Shown piece by piece: positions 33,966-42,623 of a DNA stretch of 64,000 bases. Position numbers and translations under genes: made by a program. The stretch's first letter is position 1. Each line of letters opens with the position of its first letter. This DNA is from DATJMJ01 sp035508795 (GTDB lineage Bacteria > Actinomycetota > Acidimicrobiia > Acidimicrobiales > Palsa-688). The notes under the pieces were generated by a model, which was not told where the DNA came from, made no database searches, and worked only from the letters and a program-made list of their open reading frames with translations. The stretch is from positions 1 to 64,000 of the forward strand of contig DATJMJ010000068.1 in the NCBI GenBank assembly GCA_035508795.1. Direction: 5' to 3'.

Positions 33966-35620
33966 CGCGAGGTAGCCAGAGGCCCGGTAGGAGCCGCTTG
34001 CCGCCCGACGCGCCCGACGCGCACTACGGAAAGGTCTCCCACGGCGAGCTCGTCCCCGGGCAGCAAGCTGAGGACCTGGCGCACACGCCAGCCCGGGTCG
34101 TCGTCTGGGAAGTCGGTCCGCCAGTGAGCCCCCCTCGATTCCTCCCGCCGGCCGGCGGCGGCGGCCACGGCGCGGGCCACCAGGCGCATATTGGCGAGCT
34201 CGGGCCTGCCTTCGAGCCCGGCCGCCACCGAGCCTTCGGGGGGCACAGCAGCCGAAAGGAGGTCGCCCAGACGATCGAGACCGGCTCGGTCCCGAGCCAC
34301 ACCTGCAAACTGCTGCATCGCCGACCGCAGCGCAGAGCGTCCCAGCCCTGATTGCCCGTGGCGCGAGCCGGCAGCCGCTGGAGCGGCGATGATGTCGTCG
34401 GCCGCCACAGGTTGTCTCGGCAGTGCGGGGCCCGGGCTCTCGAGCAAGGCTGCCGCGGCCCTCCCACCCATGACGGCACCTTCCAGCAGCGAGTTTGAAG
34501 CGAGCCGGTTGGCCCCGTGCAGGCCGCTGCAAGCCACTTCCCCTACGGCCATCAAGCCCTCGAGGGTCGTGCGGCCATCGGAGCCGGTAAGGATGCCGCC
34601 CATCGTGTAGTGGGTCGTCGGCGCGACCGGCGCCCAATCGAGCACAGGGTCGATCCCGCTCGCACGGCACGAGGCGGTGAACGTCGGGAACCTTCGCTCG
34701 AGCGTCTCCCGGCCGAGCATGGTGGCGTCGAGATAGCAATGGCCCTCATCGAGCTCGGCCATCCTTCGGGCCATCGCCCGGCTTACCACGTCTCTCGGCG
34801 CCAGGTCGCCCGCCCCGTTGGCAGTCACGGGGCTCAGCAATTCGCCGGTGGCGTCCCGCAAGCGCGCCCCTGCGCCGCGAAGGGCTTCGGTCGCAAGCGG
34901 CGTCGGGTCTTTCCCGAGCAGGAGCCCGGTCGGGTGGAACTGGACGAACTCGAGGTCGGCCACTTGTGCGCCGGCCCTCATCGCCGCCGCCAGGCCATCG
35001 CCGGTACAGGCGGGTGAGCTCGTTGTGCTTGCCCAGAGCTGTCCGTAGCCACCCGTGGCAAGGACGACCGTCGAGGCTCTGACGGGCTGGAAGGAGCGGC
35101 GCTCGACGTCCCAGAAGAGGGCGCCCACCACCCGGGAGCCGTCCGCCGTGATGAGGAGGTCGACCAAAAACGCGCCACCGGTCATCGGGATGCCACGGCG
35201 CCGGGCCGCCTCGAGGAGTGCGCGGCTCACCTCGGCGCCCGTCGCGTCACCCCTCGCGTGCACTACGCGGGGCGCGCTATGGCCGCCTTCGCGCGCCAGT
35301 GCGCCGACGTCGAACTCGACGCCCAGTTTGGCGAGCGTCTGTACCGCCTCGGCCGCCTTTGACGTGACGATTTGGGCCACATCGGGGTCGCCGAGCCCGG
35401 CCGCAGCAGAAATGGTGTCGGCGGCATGCTCGGCGGCGCTGTCTTCGGGAGAAATAGCAGCCGCAATGCCTCCTTGAGCGAGGGCGGTGCTCCCGCCACC
35501 GGGGGCCTCCTTCGAGAAGATGGCCACTCGCCTGCGCCCTCCAAGAGCGAGCGCCGTCGACAGGCCTGCCACGCCAGAACCGACGATGAGGACGTCAAGC
35601 TCGCCGGCCACCGTGCTCAT
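33962..35620 (-). CDS. nadB: L-aspartate oxidase
   Basis: A 552-residue FAD enzyme oxidising aspartate to iminoaspartate, the first step of de novo NAD synthesis. The FAD motif is LIVGSGVAGLSTALALG near residue 10, followed by GGSTALAQGGIAAAISPED, HARGDATGAEVSRALLEAA, QFHPTGLL, THYTMGGILTGSDGRTTLEG and GLHGANRLASNSLLEG, all typical of the succinate dehydrogenase/aspartate oxidase flavoproteins. The tail is the helical C-terminal domain. ATG 35620 is chosen at the fold start, 13 bases after the nadA stop; the open frame continues further upstream into nadA but shows no family sequence there. Confidence 0.93.
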   Translation of the reverse strand: MSTVAGELDVLIVGSGVAGLSTALALGGRRRVAIFSKEAPGGGSTALAQGGIAAAISPEDSAAEHAADTISAAAGLGDPDVAQIVTSKAAEAVQTLAKLGVEFDVGALAREGGHSAPRVVHARGDATGAEVSRALLEAARRRGIPMTGGAFLVDLLITADGSRVVGALFWDVERRSFQPVRASTVVLATGGYGQLWASTTSSPACTGDGLAAAMRAGAQVADLEFVQFHPTGLLLGKDPTPLATEALRGAGARLRDATGELLSPVTANGAGDLAPRDVVSRAMARRMAELDEGHCYLDATMLGRETLERRFPTFTASCRASGIDPVLDWAPVAPTTHYTMGGILTGSDGRTTLEGLMAVGEVACSGLHGANRLASNSLLEGAVMGGRAAAALLESPGPALPRQPVAADDIIAAPAAAGSRHGQSGLGRSALRSAMQQFAGVARDRAGLDRLGDLLSAAVPPEGSVAAGLEGRPELANMRLVARAVAAAAGRREESRGAHWRTDFPDDDPGWRVRQVLSLLPGDELAVGDLSVVRVGRVGRQAAPTGPLATSR

Positions 35621-35633
35621 GCGCGCCCCTTGG

Positions 35634-36716
35634 TCATTCGGCCCCTCCGGGCGAACCGATGGCGACCATGCGCTCCACGGCTTGGCGGGCGCGCAGGGCG
35701 ATATCGGCGTCAACGGTCACCTCGTGCACTCCGTCACGGAGGCAGCGCAGGAGCGCGGGCGGCGTGGTCATCTTCATGAACCGGCATTCGGCGCGTGGCG
35801 AAACGGCCTCGAAATGACCTTTCGGGTTGGCCTTGCGGAGCTGGTGCAAGATGCCCGTCTCCGTAGCCACGAGAGCGTGGCCCTCCCCGAGCGAGCGTGC
35901 CGCTCCCACCATCCCGGCCGTGGAGACAACATGCGTGCGCTCTTGTGGGAGGTCGCCCATGTCGACCATCCAGAGCGCGCTCGTCGTGCACCCGCACTCA
36001 GGGTGGACGAGCAGTTCTGCTCCGGGGTTGCGCGCCACCTTGTCCCGCAGCTCTACGGGAGAAATGGCGGCATGTACATGACATTCGCCCATCCATATGT
36101 CGAAGTGGCGGCCGGTGCGGCGCGCGACGTGCTGGCCGAGGAACATGTCCGGCAGGAACAAAAGGTCGCCCTCGTCGGGGAGCGATGCCACGACCTCGAC
36201 GGCGTTGGACGACGTGCAGCAGATGTCCGACTCGGCCTTCACGGCCGCAGAAGTATTGACGTACGCCACGACCCGGCCACCCGGGTGCGCCTCGCGCCAC
36301 TTGCGTACATCGGCAGCGTTCACCGTCTCGGCGAGCGAGCAACCGGCCCGCAGGTCGGGGAGGAGGACCGTGCGCTCGGGGGCGAGGATCTTGGCGGTTT
36401 CGGCCATGAAGTGCACCCCGCAGAAAACGATGACATCCGCGTCGCTTGCCGCCGCGAGCCTCGATAGCGCGAGGCTGTCACCCACGTGGTCGGCGACGTC
36501 TTGGATCCACGGCAGCTGGTAATTGTGCGCCAGCAGGACGGCGTTGCGCTCCCGGGCGAGACGGCGCACCTCGGTGGCCCATTCTTCGAAACCGGCACCT
36601 CCCGCCACGGCGCCTCCCGCCACGGCGCCTCCCGCCACGGCGCCGTCCGCAACCGTCCCGTTCAGGACGGCCCGGCCATCTCGACTTATACTCTCAGTGA
36701 GCATATCCTCCTTCAC
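35634..36716 (-). CDS. nadA: Quinolinate synthase A
   Basis: Up to 360 residues from GTG 36716, or 356 from ATG 36704. It is a 4Fe-4S enzyme condensing iminoaspartate and dihydroxyacetone phosphate to quinolinate. Core patterns are LLAHNYQLPWIQDVADHVGDS, VFCGVHFMAETAKIL, LPDLRAGCSLAETV, NTSAAVKAESDICCTSSNA and VHPECGCTTSALW, supplying the cluster cysteines. The first about 40 residues are extra: a GAVAG repeat encoded by a 15-base tandem repeat at about 36599-36655. The only clear ribosome site (AAGGAGG) lies at the very start, so the true start is uncertain. It depends on Fe-S assembly, for example by the suf genes at 58737-64000. Confidence 0.9.
   Translation of the reverse strand: MKEDMLTESISRDGRAVLNGTVADGAVAGGAVAGGAVAGGAGFEEWATEVRRLARERNAVLLAHNYQLPWIQDVADHVGDSLALSRLAAASDADVIVFCGVHFMAETAKILAPERTVLLPDLRAGCSLAETVNAADVRKWREAHPGGRVVAYVNTSAAVKAESDICCTSSNAVEVVASLPDEGDLLFLPDMFLGQHVARRTGRHFDIWMGECHVHAAISPVELRDKVARNPGAELLVHPECGCTTSALWMVDMGDLPQERTHVVSTAGMVGAARSLGEGHALVATETGILHQLRKANPKGHFEAVSPRAECRFMKMTTPPALLRCLRDGVHEVTVDADIALRARQAVERMVAIGSPGGAE
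36599..36655. repeat. 15-bp tandem repeat at the 5' end of nadA
   Basis: About four units of GGCGCCTCCCGCCAC, nearly identical, encoding the GAVAG repeat before the nadA catalytic domain. It is in frame, so gain or loss of units keeps the gene open. Confidence 0.8.
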
Positions 36717-36717
36717 T
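36696..36717. promoter_or_regulatory. Candidate NrtR operator at the nadA start
   Basis: A 22-base inverted repeat AGTGA-N12-TCACT spans the nadA start region. The NrtR family is known to bind palindromes of about 21 bases near NAD genes, and an NrtR-type gene lies immediately upstream, so this is a plausible operator. Only the five-base arms pair well, so the call is tentative. Confidence 0.35.
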
Positions 36718-36773
36718 ATAGCGCACTGATGGCGTTTAGCGCCCGGCGACCGGGATTTTCGAGCGCAAAGGGG

Positions 36774-37739
36774 TCACGGTCCCCCGAGCCTGCGGAGGCC
36801 GAGGCCCGGGGCCGGGCGCTCACGCAGCACCTCGCGGCGGAACCTGTACAGTTCGGCGGGGCGCCCTCCCGTACGGAGGTCCACCTCTCCTGTGGGTTCG
36901 ACGAGGTTGGCCGTACCGACGAGGCGACGGAAATTTTGCTTGTGGAGGACTTGGCCTGCGAGCGCTTCGACAACCTGCTGGAGCGCAGAGAGAGTGAACG
37001 TTTCGGGGAGGACCTCGAAAACTACCGGCCGGTATGCCAATTTTCCCCGGAGCCGTTCGAGGGCCGCGGCGGCAAGCCTGCGGTGGTCGAGGGCGAGAGG
37101 CATGCCGAGGAGCTCGCCGGGCGACTGGCGCTCCTTGGGCGCTTCGGCCAACAAGCCGAGCTCATAGAGCAATTCGTAGCGGTCGAGGACGCGCACCGGG
37201 TCCCAAAGAGCATGGCGTGACCCGAAGGTGAGCTCCGCCCGCTCCGTGCGAGTCGGGAGCGCATCGGGGCGAGACGACGAAAGCCATCGCTCGAGAGCGG
37301 GGACTATGACGGCGTCGATGAGAGCTGGCCTGCCGTGGCGCCAGTCCTCCCACGGGAACAACTCGTAGTAGTCCCTCCAGAGGGGCGAACTGGGGCCATG
37401 GAGCGATTGGTGCCTCGCCAAAGCCAGGTAGGCGACGGCGATCGTTCGCCCAGCCGGCGCCCGGTCCCGGTCCCTGTCCCGGTCCCCGAAGGTGTAAAGC
37501 TGCTCGAAGTAGCGCACGGGTAAGCCGAGCTCGGTGCTGACAAGGCGTCTCACAACCTGCTCGAGGGTGCGGTCGACGGTGTCGTTGAGGTAACCGGTCG
37601 GCAAGGCCTCGGCTCCGGTAGAGCGACCGTGGACCGTCAGCAAAAGTGGCGTTGTGCCGTCAACCGAAATGATCACCGCGTTGAGGGTGACATGGGCTCT
37701 CGAGCCCTTGGCGCCCGGCGCAGCGCTCGCCGCGGGCAC
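36774..37739 (-). CDS. nrtR: NrtR-type Nudix-related transcriptional regulator of NAD synthesis
   Basis: A protein of about 321 residues. The N-terminal half is a Nudix-like domain (VTLNAVIISVDGTTPLLLTV, DRTLEQVVRRLVSTELGL) in which I see no clear complete catalytic Nudix box, as in many NrtR repressors that bind rather than cleave ADP-ribose. The C-terminal half is the NrtR winged helix: YRPVVFEVLPETFTLSALQQ, LHKQNFRRLVGTANLVEPTG and GRPAELYRFRREVL. NrtR represses NAD synthesis genes, and here nadA-nadB-nadC follow immediately. GTG 37739 is preferred, 10 bases after the moeB-like stop; GTG 37676 is the alternative. A DRDRDR insertion interrupts the Nudix half. Confidence 0.8.
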   Translation of the reverse strand: MPAASAAPGAKGSRAHVTLNAVIISVDGTTPLLLTVHGRSTGAEALPTGYLNDTVDRTLEQVVRRLVSTELGLPVRYFEQLYTFGDRDRDRDRAPAGRTIAVAYLALARHQSLHGPSSPLWRDYYELFPWEDWRHGRPALIDAVIVPALERWLSSSRPDALPTRTERAELTFGSRHALWDPVRVLDRYELLYELGLLAEAPKERQSPGELLGMPLALDHRRLAAAALERLRGKLAYRPVVFEVLPETFTLSALQQVVEALAGQVLHKQNFRRLVGTANLVEPTGEVDLRTGGRPAELYRFRREVLRERPAPGLGLRRLGGP

Positions 37740-37749
37740 GTGCGCGGGG

Positions 37750-38931
37750 TTAACTCGCGGCGGGTGCCTGCAACGGGTGCGGCATGCAGAGCTCGTCGTA
37801 CTCGGCGATCGCAAGCTGGTCTTTGGGTACCGAGCATGCCGGGCAATCGGGGTCGCGGTTGAGCCGGAAGGTGCGGAATGTCCCCTCCAGGGCGTCATAA
37901 GCGAGGATCCGGCCTGCGAGCGGCTCGCCGATCCCGAGGAGGACTTTGATCGCCTCCATTGCCTGGACCGAACCGATGATGCCGGGCAGCACCCCGAGGA
38001 CACCGGCCTCGGCGCACGACGGCGCGAGCTCGGCAGGAGGGGGCTCGGGCACCTGGCAGCGGTAGCAGGGCCCGTCGTGCGGCAAGTAGACGCTTGCCTG
38101 CCCTTCGAAGCGGAAGATGGACCCGTGGACGACGGGGATGTCGAGCTTCAGCGAAGCGTCGTTGACCAGGTACCTCGTCGGGAAATTGTCCGTGCCGTCC
38201 ACCACCAGGTCGTAGCCGGCGAAAATGTCGAGGATGTTGTCCGCCCCGAGGCGGACGTCGTAGGTCACAACGCTTACGTCGGGGTTGATGCTCGTGAGCG
38301 TCTTTTTTGCCGAGTCGACTTTGCGCTCACCGACGCGGTCGAGGTTGTGAAGGATCTGGCGCTGGAGGTTGGAGGCGTCGACCACGTCCATGTCGACGAC
38401 GCCGAGAGTGCCCACACCGGCCGCGGCCAGGTAGAGAGCGGCCGGCGAGCCGAGGCCGCCCGCGCCGAGCAGGAGCACCTTGGACTTGAGCAGCTTGACC
38501 TGGCCCTCAACGTCGACCTCGGGGAGCAACAGGTGGCGCTGGTAGCGGTTGCGTTGTTCGGGGCTGAGCAGCGCCGGCGCCTCCCAGGGGAGGCCTTCGT
38601 CCTTCCACCGGTTGAAACCCCCCGCCATGCTCACCACGTCCTTGTAACCGAGCTGGGCCAATGTGTCGGCCGCGAACGCGCTGCGGGTGCCCCCGGCGCA
38701 GTAGACGACGACTGTCCTGTCCTGGTCGGGCAACTTCCCCCCGACCTGTATCTCGAGGAACCCTCTCGGGATGTGGACGGCGCCCTTGAGCGCCCCCTGC
38801 TCGTACTCGTCAGGCTCCCTCACGTCGAGAGCCACCGCCCCGGAGCGCTCGAGCACCTCGGCGGCCTCCGAGGGGAGCACCTCCCTGATACGCGACTTGG
38901 CCCCGGCCAACATCTCCCTGAAACTCGGCAT
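37750..38931 (-). CDS. Rhodanese-MoeB fusion: sulfur-carrier adenylyltransferase/sulfurtransferase
   Basis: A 393-residue fusion. The N-terminal rhodanese (about 10-115) has LDVREPDEYEQGALKGAVHI and the active-site loop VVYCAGGTRSAFA with its Cys. The C-terminal E1-like domain (about 125-385) has the ATP loop VLLLGAGGLGSPAALYLAAA, DMDVVDASNLQRQ, DGTDNFPTRYLVND and zinc cysteines in CYRC and CPAC. It should adenylate and possibly thiolate a ubiquitin-like sulfur carrier (MoaD, ThiS or CysO). The mycobacterial MoeZ has the same two domains in the opposite order. The partner sulfur carrier is not in the window. It is first in the run leading to nrtR. Confidence 0.88.
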   Translation of the reverse strand: MPSFREMLAGAKSRIREVLPSEAAEVLERSGAVALDVREPDEYEQGALKGAVHIPRGFLEIQVGGKLPDQDRTVVVYCAGGTRSAFAADTLAQLGYKDVVSMAGGFNRWKDEGLPWEAPALLSPEQRNRYQRHLLLPEVDVEGQVKLLKSKVLLLGAGGLGSPAALYLAAAGVGTLGVVDMDVVDASNLQRQILHNLDRVGERKVDSAKKTLTSINPDVSVVTYDVRLGADNILDIFAGYDLVVDGTDNFPTRYLVNDASLKLDIPVVHGSIFRFEGQASVYLPHDGPCYRCQVPEPPPAELAPSCAEAGVLGVLPGIIGSVQAMEAIKVLLGIGEPLAGRILAYDALEGTFRTFRLNRDPDCPACSVPKDQLAIAEYDELCMPHPLQAPAAS

Positions 38932-39058
38932 GTCCTTTGAAACCCTATCAGCGGGGCCCGCATTCCCCCTCCGGGCCGCCGCTCTCCGGTGCCGCCCCTA
39001 CCGGCCCGTACAGCTGCGCTTTCGTACAGGGCGACCTGTCCCACTAGCTTTCTCAAAC

Positions 39059-39649
39059 GTGGAGCTCGACGCGGCAGTTTTGCGCCGGCGGATGTGCCGC
39101 AGCTTCCAGGACGACGCCGTGAGCGACGGAGCTCTCGAGCGTGCGCTGGTGCTCGCGTCTCACGCCCCCTCGGCTGGTAACACGCAGGGCTGGGCTTTCG
39201 TCTTGCTCCAGGGCGCCGAGACGGCCACTTTTTGGGAGCACCAGGCAGAACCGTCCTGGCTCGCCCACCCGAGCCACCCGGGCTTGCTCAACGCCCCTGC
39301 CATCGTGCTGCCCCTCGCCAGCAAGGCAAAGTACGTGGAGCGCTATTCCGAGCCGGACAAATCCTCGCCCGAGACGGTGGAGCGCTGGGCGGTCCCGTAC
39401 TGGCTCGTGGACACCGCCTTTTCGACGATGTTGCTGCTCCTCGGCCTCGCGCAAGAAGGCCTCGGGGCCCTTTTTTTCGCCCTCAGGAAGCCGGCAGGGC
39501 CCCTTCTCGCCGCCCTCGGGGTACCCCCGGGCTGGGAGGTCCTCGGGGCCGTCGCTCTCGGGTGGCCGTCCCCCGACGACGCCCCATCGGGGTCGGCATA
39601 CCGCCCCCGTCGCCCGCTCGACGAGGTCGTCCACCGAGGGCACTGGTAG
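39059..39649 (+). CDS. Nitroreductase family protein
   Basis: About 196 residues. The FMN-binding nitroreductase fold is indicated by RRRMCRSFQDDAVSDGALE near the N-terminus, ASHAPSAGNTQGWAFVLL, and the C-terminal LLGLAQEGLGALFFALRK and ALGVPPGWEVLGAVALGWP. Such enzymes reduce diverse substrates with NAD(P)H; the C-terminal half of mycobacterial FbiB is a relative, so a role in F420 synthesis is conceivable because cofE here lacks that half. GTG 39059 starts the recognisable fold but has no clear ribosome site. About 118 bases before it, up to the divergent moeB-like gene, hold the promoters and nothing else visible. Confidence 0.78.
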   Translation: MELDAAVLRRRMCRSFQDDAVSDGALERALVLASHAPSAGNTQGWAFVLLQGAETATFWEHQAEPSWLAHPSHPGLLNAPAIVLPLASKAKYVERYSEPDKSSPETVERWAVPYWLVDTAFSTMLLLLGLAQEGLGALFFALRKPAGPLLAALGVPPGWEVLGAVALGWPSPDDAPSGSAYRPRRPLDEVVHRGHW

Positions 39650-39659
39650 GCCGCCCCTG

Positions 39660-41432
39660 ATGGGGCTCGTGACCGTGCGCACCCCGACGGCGCCGGCTGC
39701 GGCTCTGGCGCCCGCGTTGGCGCCGGCTGCGGCGCCGGGCGCCGCCCGATTGCCCGGCGGCTTGGGCCCGGCTTTGGTAGCGGCGGCTGCGGCCTTGGTC
39801 TGTTACTTCGCAGGCTGGCGAGGGACGGATTGGGCCGCCGAGCTCTACCGCGCCGGTGAGGTCGCACGCCACGGGCTCACCGTGTGGGACCCCGGTTGGT
39901 ACGGAGGCACCCTCCCGCTGGCTTATAGCTTGCTGTTGCCGCCGGCAGGTGCCCTGTTCGGGCTTTGGCCGCTCACGGTCGTATCGGCAGCTGCCGCCGC
40001 TTTTTGCTTCGACCGCCTCATCTCCCCCAAGCGGGGATGGCCGCCGCTGGCCAGCTGGTACTTCGCCGTTTCGACAGTCATCGCTGTGGCGATCGGGCAA
40101 CTACCGACACTGGCCGGCGAGGCGCTCGCTCTCGGGTGCATCCTGTGCGCGGTACCGGGAGGACGGCCAAACCGCCGGGGGGCGAGGCGCTTGGCCGCTT
40201 GCGCGCTCGGCCTGGGCGCCGCGTTGACGACCCCGGTCGCCGGGGCTTTCCTCGCCATCAGTTTCGCCGCCTGGGGCCTCGTCGACCTAGCTACCCCAGG
40301 ACGCAGGCACGGGGGCGCCCACAAGTTGCTGGCGGCCACTGCCCTGTTGGCTGCAACCGTTTTTTTGCCTTTGGTTTTTGGCCAGGCCGGTTATTTTCCC
40401 TTCCCTTACGGCGACTTGCTGGCGGTGCTCGGTGTCTGTACCTACCTGGCGCTTCCGTGGGTGCCAAAGACCGTGCGAGCAGGGGCGGTCCTTTACGCCT
40501 TGGCCACCCTCGCCGTGTTCGTGGTACCGAACGACCTCGGCGATAACGACGCCCGGTTTGCCGCCTATATAGGCGTCCCGCTCGTCATCTTCTACCTCCC
40601 GGCCGCCTGCAGGATGCTAAGAGCGGAACTTGTCTCGAGGGACCTTCCCGCGTTGGTGAGCCGTGGTCTTGGCGTCCTCGCCCTGGCATCGTCCGTGCTG
40701 TGGGAATGGTCCCCGATCGCCGAGGCCGTCCAAGGGACCGTGACCGGCCCGGCCAGCCTCCTTTCCTTCTACCGGCCGGTCCTCGAGGAACTGGGCAACC
40801 TGAGCAACGGGCTGCCGACCCGGGTGGAGGTCCCACCCTTGGCAGGCCATTGGGAAGCCGTGTACATCGCACCTGAGTTCCCATTGGCTCGCGGATGGGA
40901 ACGACAACTGGACATGGCTTACAACCCGCTGTTCTACCAGGCCGGGCCCCTACCCGGCCGCGCCTACAAGCAATGGCTCGTGGCCGACGGCGTTTCCTAT
41001 GTTGCGCTGGCCAATGCCCGCCTGGATTATGCCGCCGAGAGCGAAGCCAAGCTGCTCCACGAGGGGGATGTGCCTGGTCTTGTACCGGTATGGCGGGACC
41101 CCAAGTGGGAGCTGTGGCGCGTCGAGGGCCCCGGGGCCGAGGTCACTGCTTTAGCCCGGTGGCCCGCCGTCGTGACCTCGCTGGCTCCGGACAGGGTCGT
41201 CGTCCGCTTTTACAAACCCGGAGCGAGCATTTTGAAGATCCGTTGGGCAAATGAGTGGTCGCTCGGCACCAGTGAGGCGAGTTGGGTATGCGCCGGGCCT
41301 TCGGGCGGGGGCTGGACCGAGGTGAGCGCGTCGAAGGCAGGCAACGTCGTGCTCACAATTTCCCTCTTCGGACCGGACCATGGCACCCAATGCCCGTCGC
41401 CGGCCAGGCCGGCCCACGTACCATCGCGATAG
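39660..41432 (+). CDS. Polytopic membrane protein, possible GT-C-like
   Basis: About 590 residues from ATG 39660. The first 30 residues are Ala/Pro repeats; about ten membrane helices follow (for example LGPALVAAAAALVCYFAG, LTVVSAAAAAFCF, LLAATALLAATVFLPLVFG), then an extracytoplasmic C-terminal domain of about 220 residues with many Trp and Tyr. WYGGTLPLAYSLLLPPAGALF after the second helix and the overall layout resemble the other large membrane glycan proteins of the window, without a recognised catalytic motif. It lies 10 bases after the nitroreductase gene and 17 before the AI-2E transporter gene. The function is unknown. Confidence 0.65.
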   Translation: MGLVTVRTPTAPAAALAPALAPAAAPGAARLPGGLGPALVAAAAALVCYFAGWRGTDWAAELYRAGEVARHGLTVWDPGWYGGTLPLAYSLLLPPAGALFGLWPLTVVSAAAAAFCFDRLISPKRGWPPLASWYFAVSTVIAVAIGQLPTLAGEALALGCILCAVPGGRPNRRGARRLAACALGLGAALTTPVAGAFLAISFAAWGLVDLATPGRRHGGAHKLLAATALLAATVFLPLVFGQAGYFPFPYGDLLAVLGVCTYLALPWVPKTVRAGAVLYALATLAVFVVPNDLGDNDARFAAYIGVPLVIFYLPAACRMLRAELVSRDLPALVSRGLGVLALASSVLWEWSPIAEAVQGTVTGPASLLSFYRPVLEELGNLSNGLPTRVEVPPLAGHWEAVYIAPEFPLARGWERQLDMAYNPLFYQAGPLPGRAYKQWLVADGVSYVALANARLDYAAESEAKLLHEGDVPGLVPVWRDPKWELWRVEGPGAEVTALARWPAVVTSLAPDRVVVRFYKPGASILKIRWANEWSLGTSEASWVCAGPSGGGWTEVSASKAGNVVLTISLFGPDHGTQCPSPARPAHVPSR

Positions 41433-41449
41433 TGGGCACCCGGTGAGCA

Positions 41450-42613
41450 ATGGCTGACAGACCTGTGAGAGAGCGGACGGCACTTCGCGAGCCGGCCGCA
41501 GAAACCGCCATCACCCCCGAGCTGCCCGGGCGCGGGCCGGGCGAAGACCGTGCCAGGCAGCGGGCCGCTCGGCGCCTCGGCCGCCCTTTCGACCGCCAGA
41601 GCCCCTTCCTCGTCGGTTTCATCGCCACCATAGGCGCACTAATAGCGTTGGGGCTCGGGGCGGTCGTTTATTCCGTCAGGAACACCCTGGTGCTCGTGTT
41701 CCTCGCCCTTTTCATCGCCGTCGGCCTCGAACCTGTTGTGGCCTTCGGGACGCGTCACCGCCTGAAGCGATGGGTTTCGGTACTCCTGGTCGTCGCAGCG
41801 GCGATGGGCGTCGTGGCGGCCTTCGTCTACTCGGCGATCTCGCCCATCCAGACTGAAATAAACCAGCTCTCCAAATCGATCCCGAAGTGGCGGAGCGAGA
41901 TCGGCTCGGGAAAGGGCACGGTCGGCCACCTCGCAAAGCAACTTCACCTCAGCTATTACATAAGCGGTTCGGGGACGGGGACCCTCGCCAAGGGCCTGGC
42001 AACAGGAGCTCTCGGTGCAGGGGAAAAGGTGCTTACCGCGGTCAGTTCCACCTTCGTCGTTATTATCCTGACCGTCTATTTCCTCGCAGCCCTCCCCGCT
42101 ATAAAAAGGTTTTTTGTCCACCTCGTCCCCCGCAGCAGGCGTGAGCGGTTCGGCCTCCTGCTCGACGACGTTCTCGTGGGAGTGGGCGGCTACTTGCTCG
42201 GCAACCTGTTCACTTCGCTCGTCGCAGGTGTCGGGACATTGGTCTGGGCCGAGATTTTCGGCATACCGTACGCCATCTTGCTCGCGTTGGTAGTGGCCTT
42301 GTTCGACTTGATACCGGTCGTGGGCTCAACCGTCGCCGGGGTGATCGTTAGCCTCGTGGCAATTTCGGTCTCTCTGCCCGTAGCAGTGGCGACCGCTGCC
42401 TTTTATGTGATTTACCGGGTCGTCGAAGACTACATGCTCGTGCCGCGCGTTATGCGCCACACGGTCAACGTGTCTCCCGTCGTCACCGTCCTCGCCGTGC
42501 TCATGGGCGCCGCATTGCTCGGGATAATCGGCGCGCTCGTTGCAATCCCCGTAGCAGCTGGGATCAAGCTCGTATTGGAGCAAAGCGTCTTCCCCCGCCT
42601 CGACAACAATTGA
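41450..42613 (+). CDS. AI-2E family (PerM/UPF0118) transporter
   Basis: A 387-residue membrane protein with seven to eight helices. After a charged N-terminus come two helices (LIALGLGAVVYSV, VFLALFIAVGLEPVVAFG), a cytoplasmic loop region and the conserved block LGNLFTSLVAGVGTLVWAEIFGIPYAILLALV with FDLIPVVGSTVAG and RVVEDYMLVPRVM. These define the AI-2E/PerM exporter family, whose substrates are mostly unknown (quorum signals, Na+/H+ exchange in some). Each quoted block is intact and length is normal. The start codon ATG 41450 lies 17 bases after the previous gene. Confidence 0.88.
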   Translation: MADRPVRERTALREPAAETAITPELPGRGPGEDRARQRAARRLGRPFDRQSPFLVGFIATIGALIALGLGAVVYSVRNTLVLVFLALFIAVGLEPVVAFGTRHRLKRWVSVLLVVAAAMGVVAAFVYSAISPIQTEINQLSKSIPKWRSEIGSGKGTVGHLAKQLHLSYYISGSGTGTLAKGLATGALGAGEKVLTAVSSTFVVIILTVYFLAALPAIKRFFVHLVPRSRRERFGLLLDDVLVGVGGYLLGNLFTSLVAGVGTLVWAEIFGIPYAILLALVVALFDLIPVVGSTVAGVIVSLVAISVSLPVAVATAAFYVIYRVVEDYMLVPRVMRHTVNVSPVVTVLAVLMGAALLGIIGALVAIPVAAGIKLVLEQSVFPRLDNN

Positions 42614-42623
42614 GCCGCCTGTC

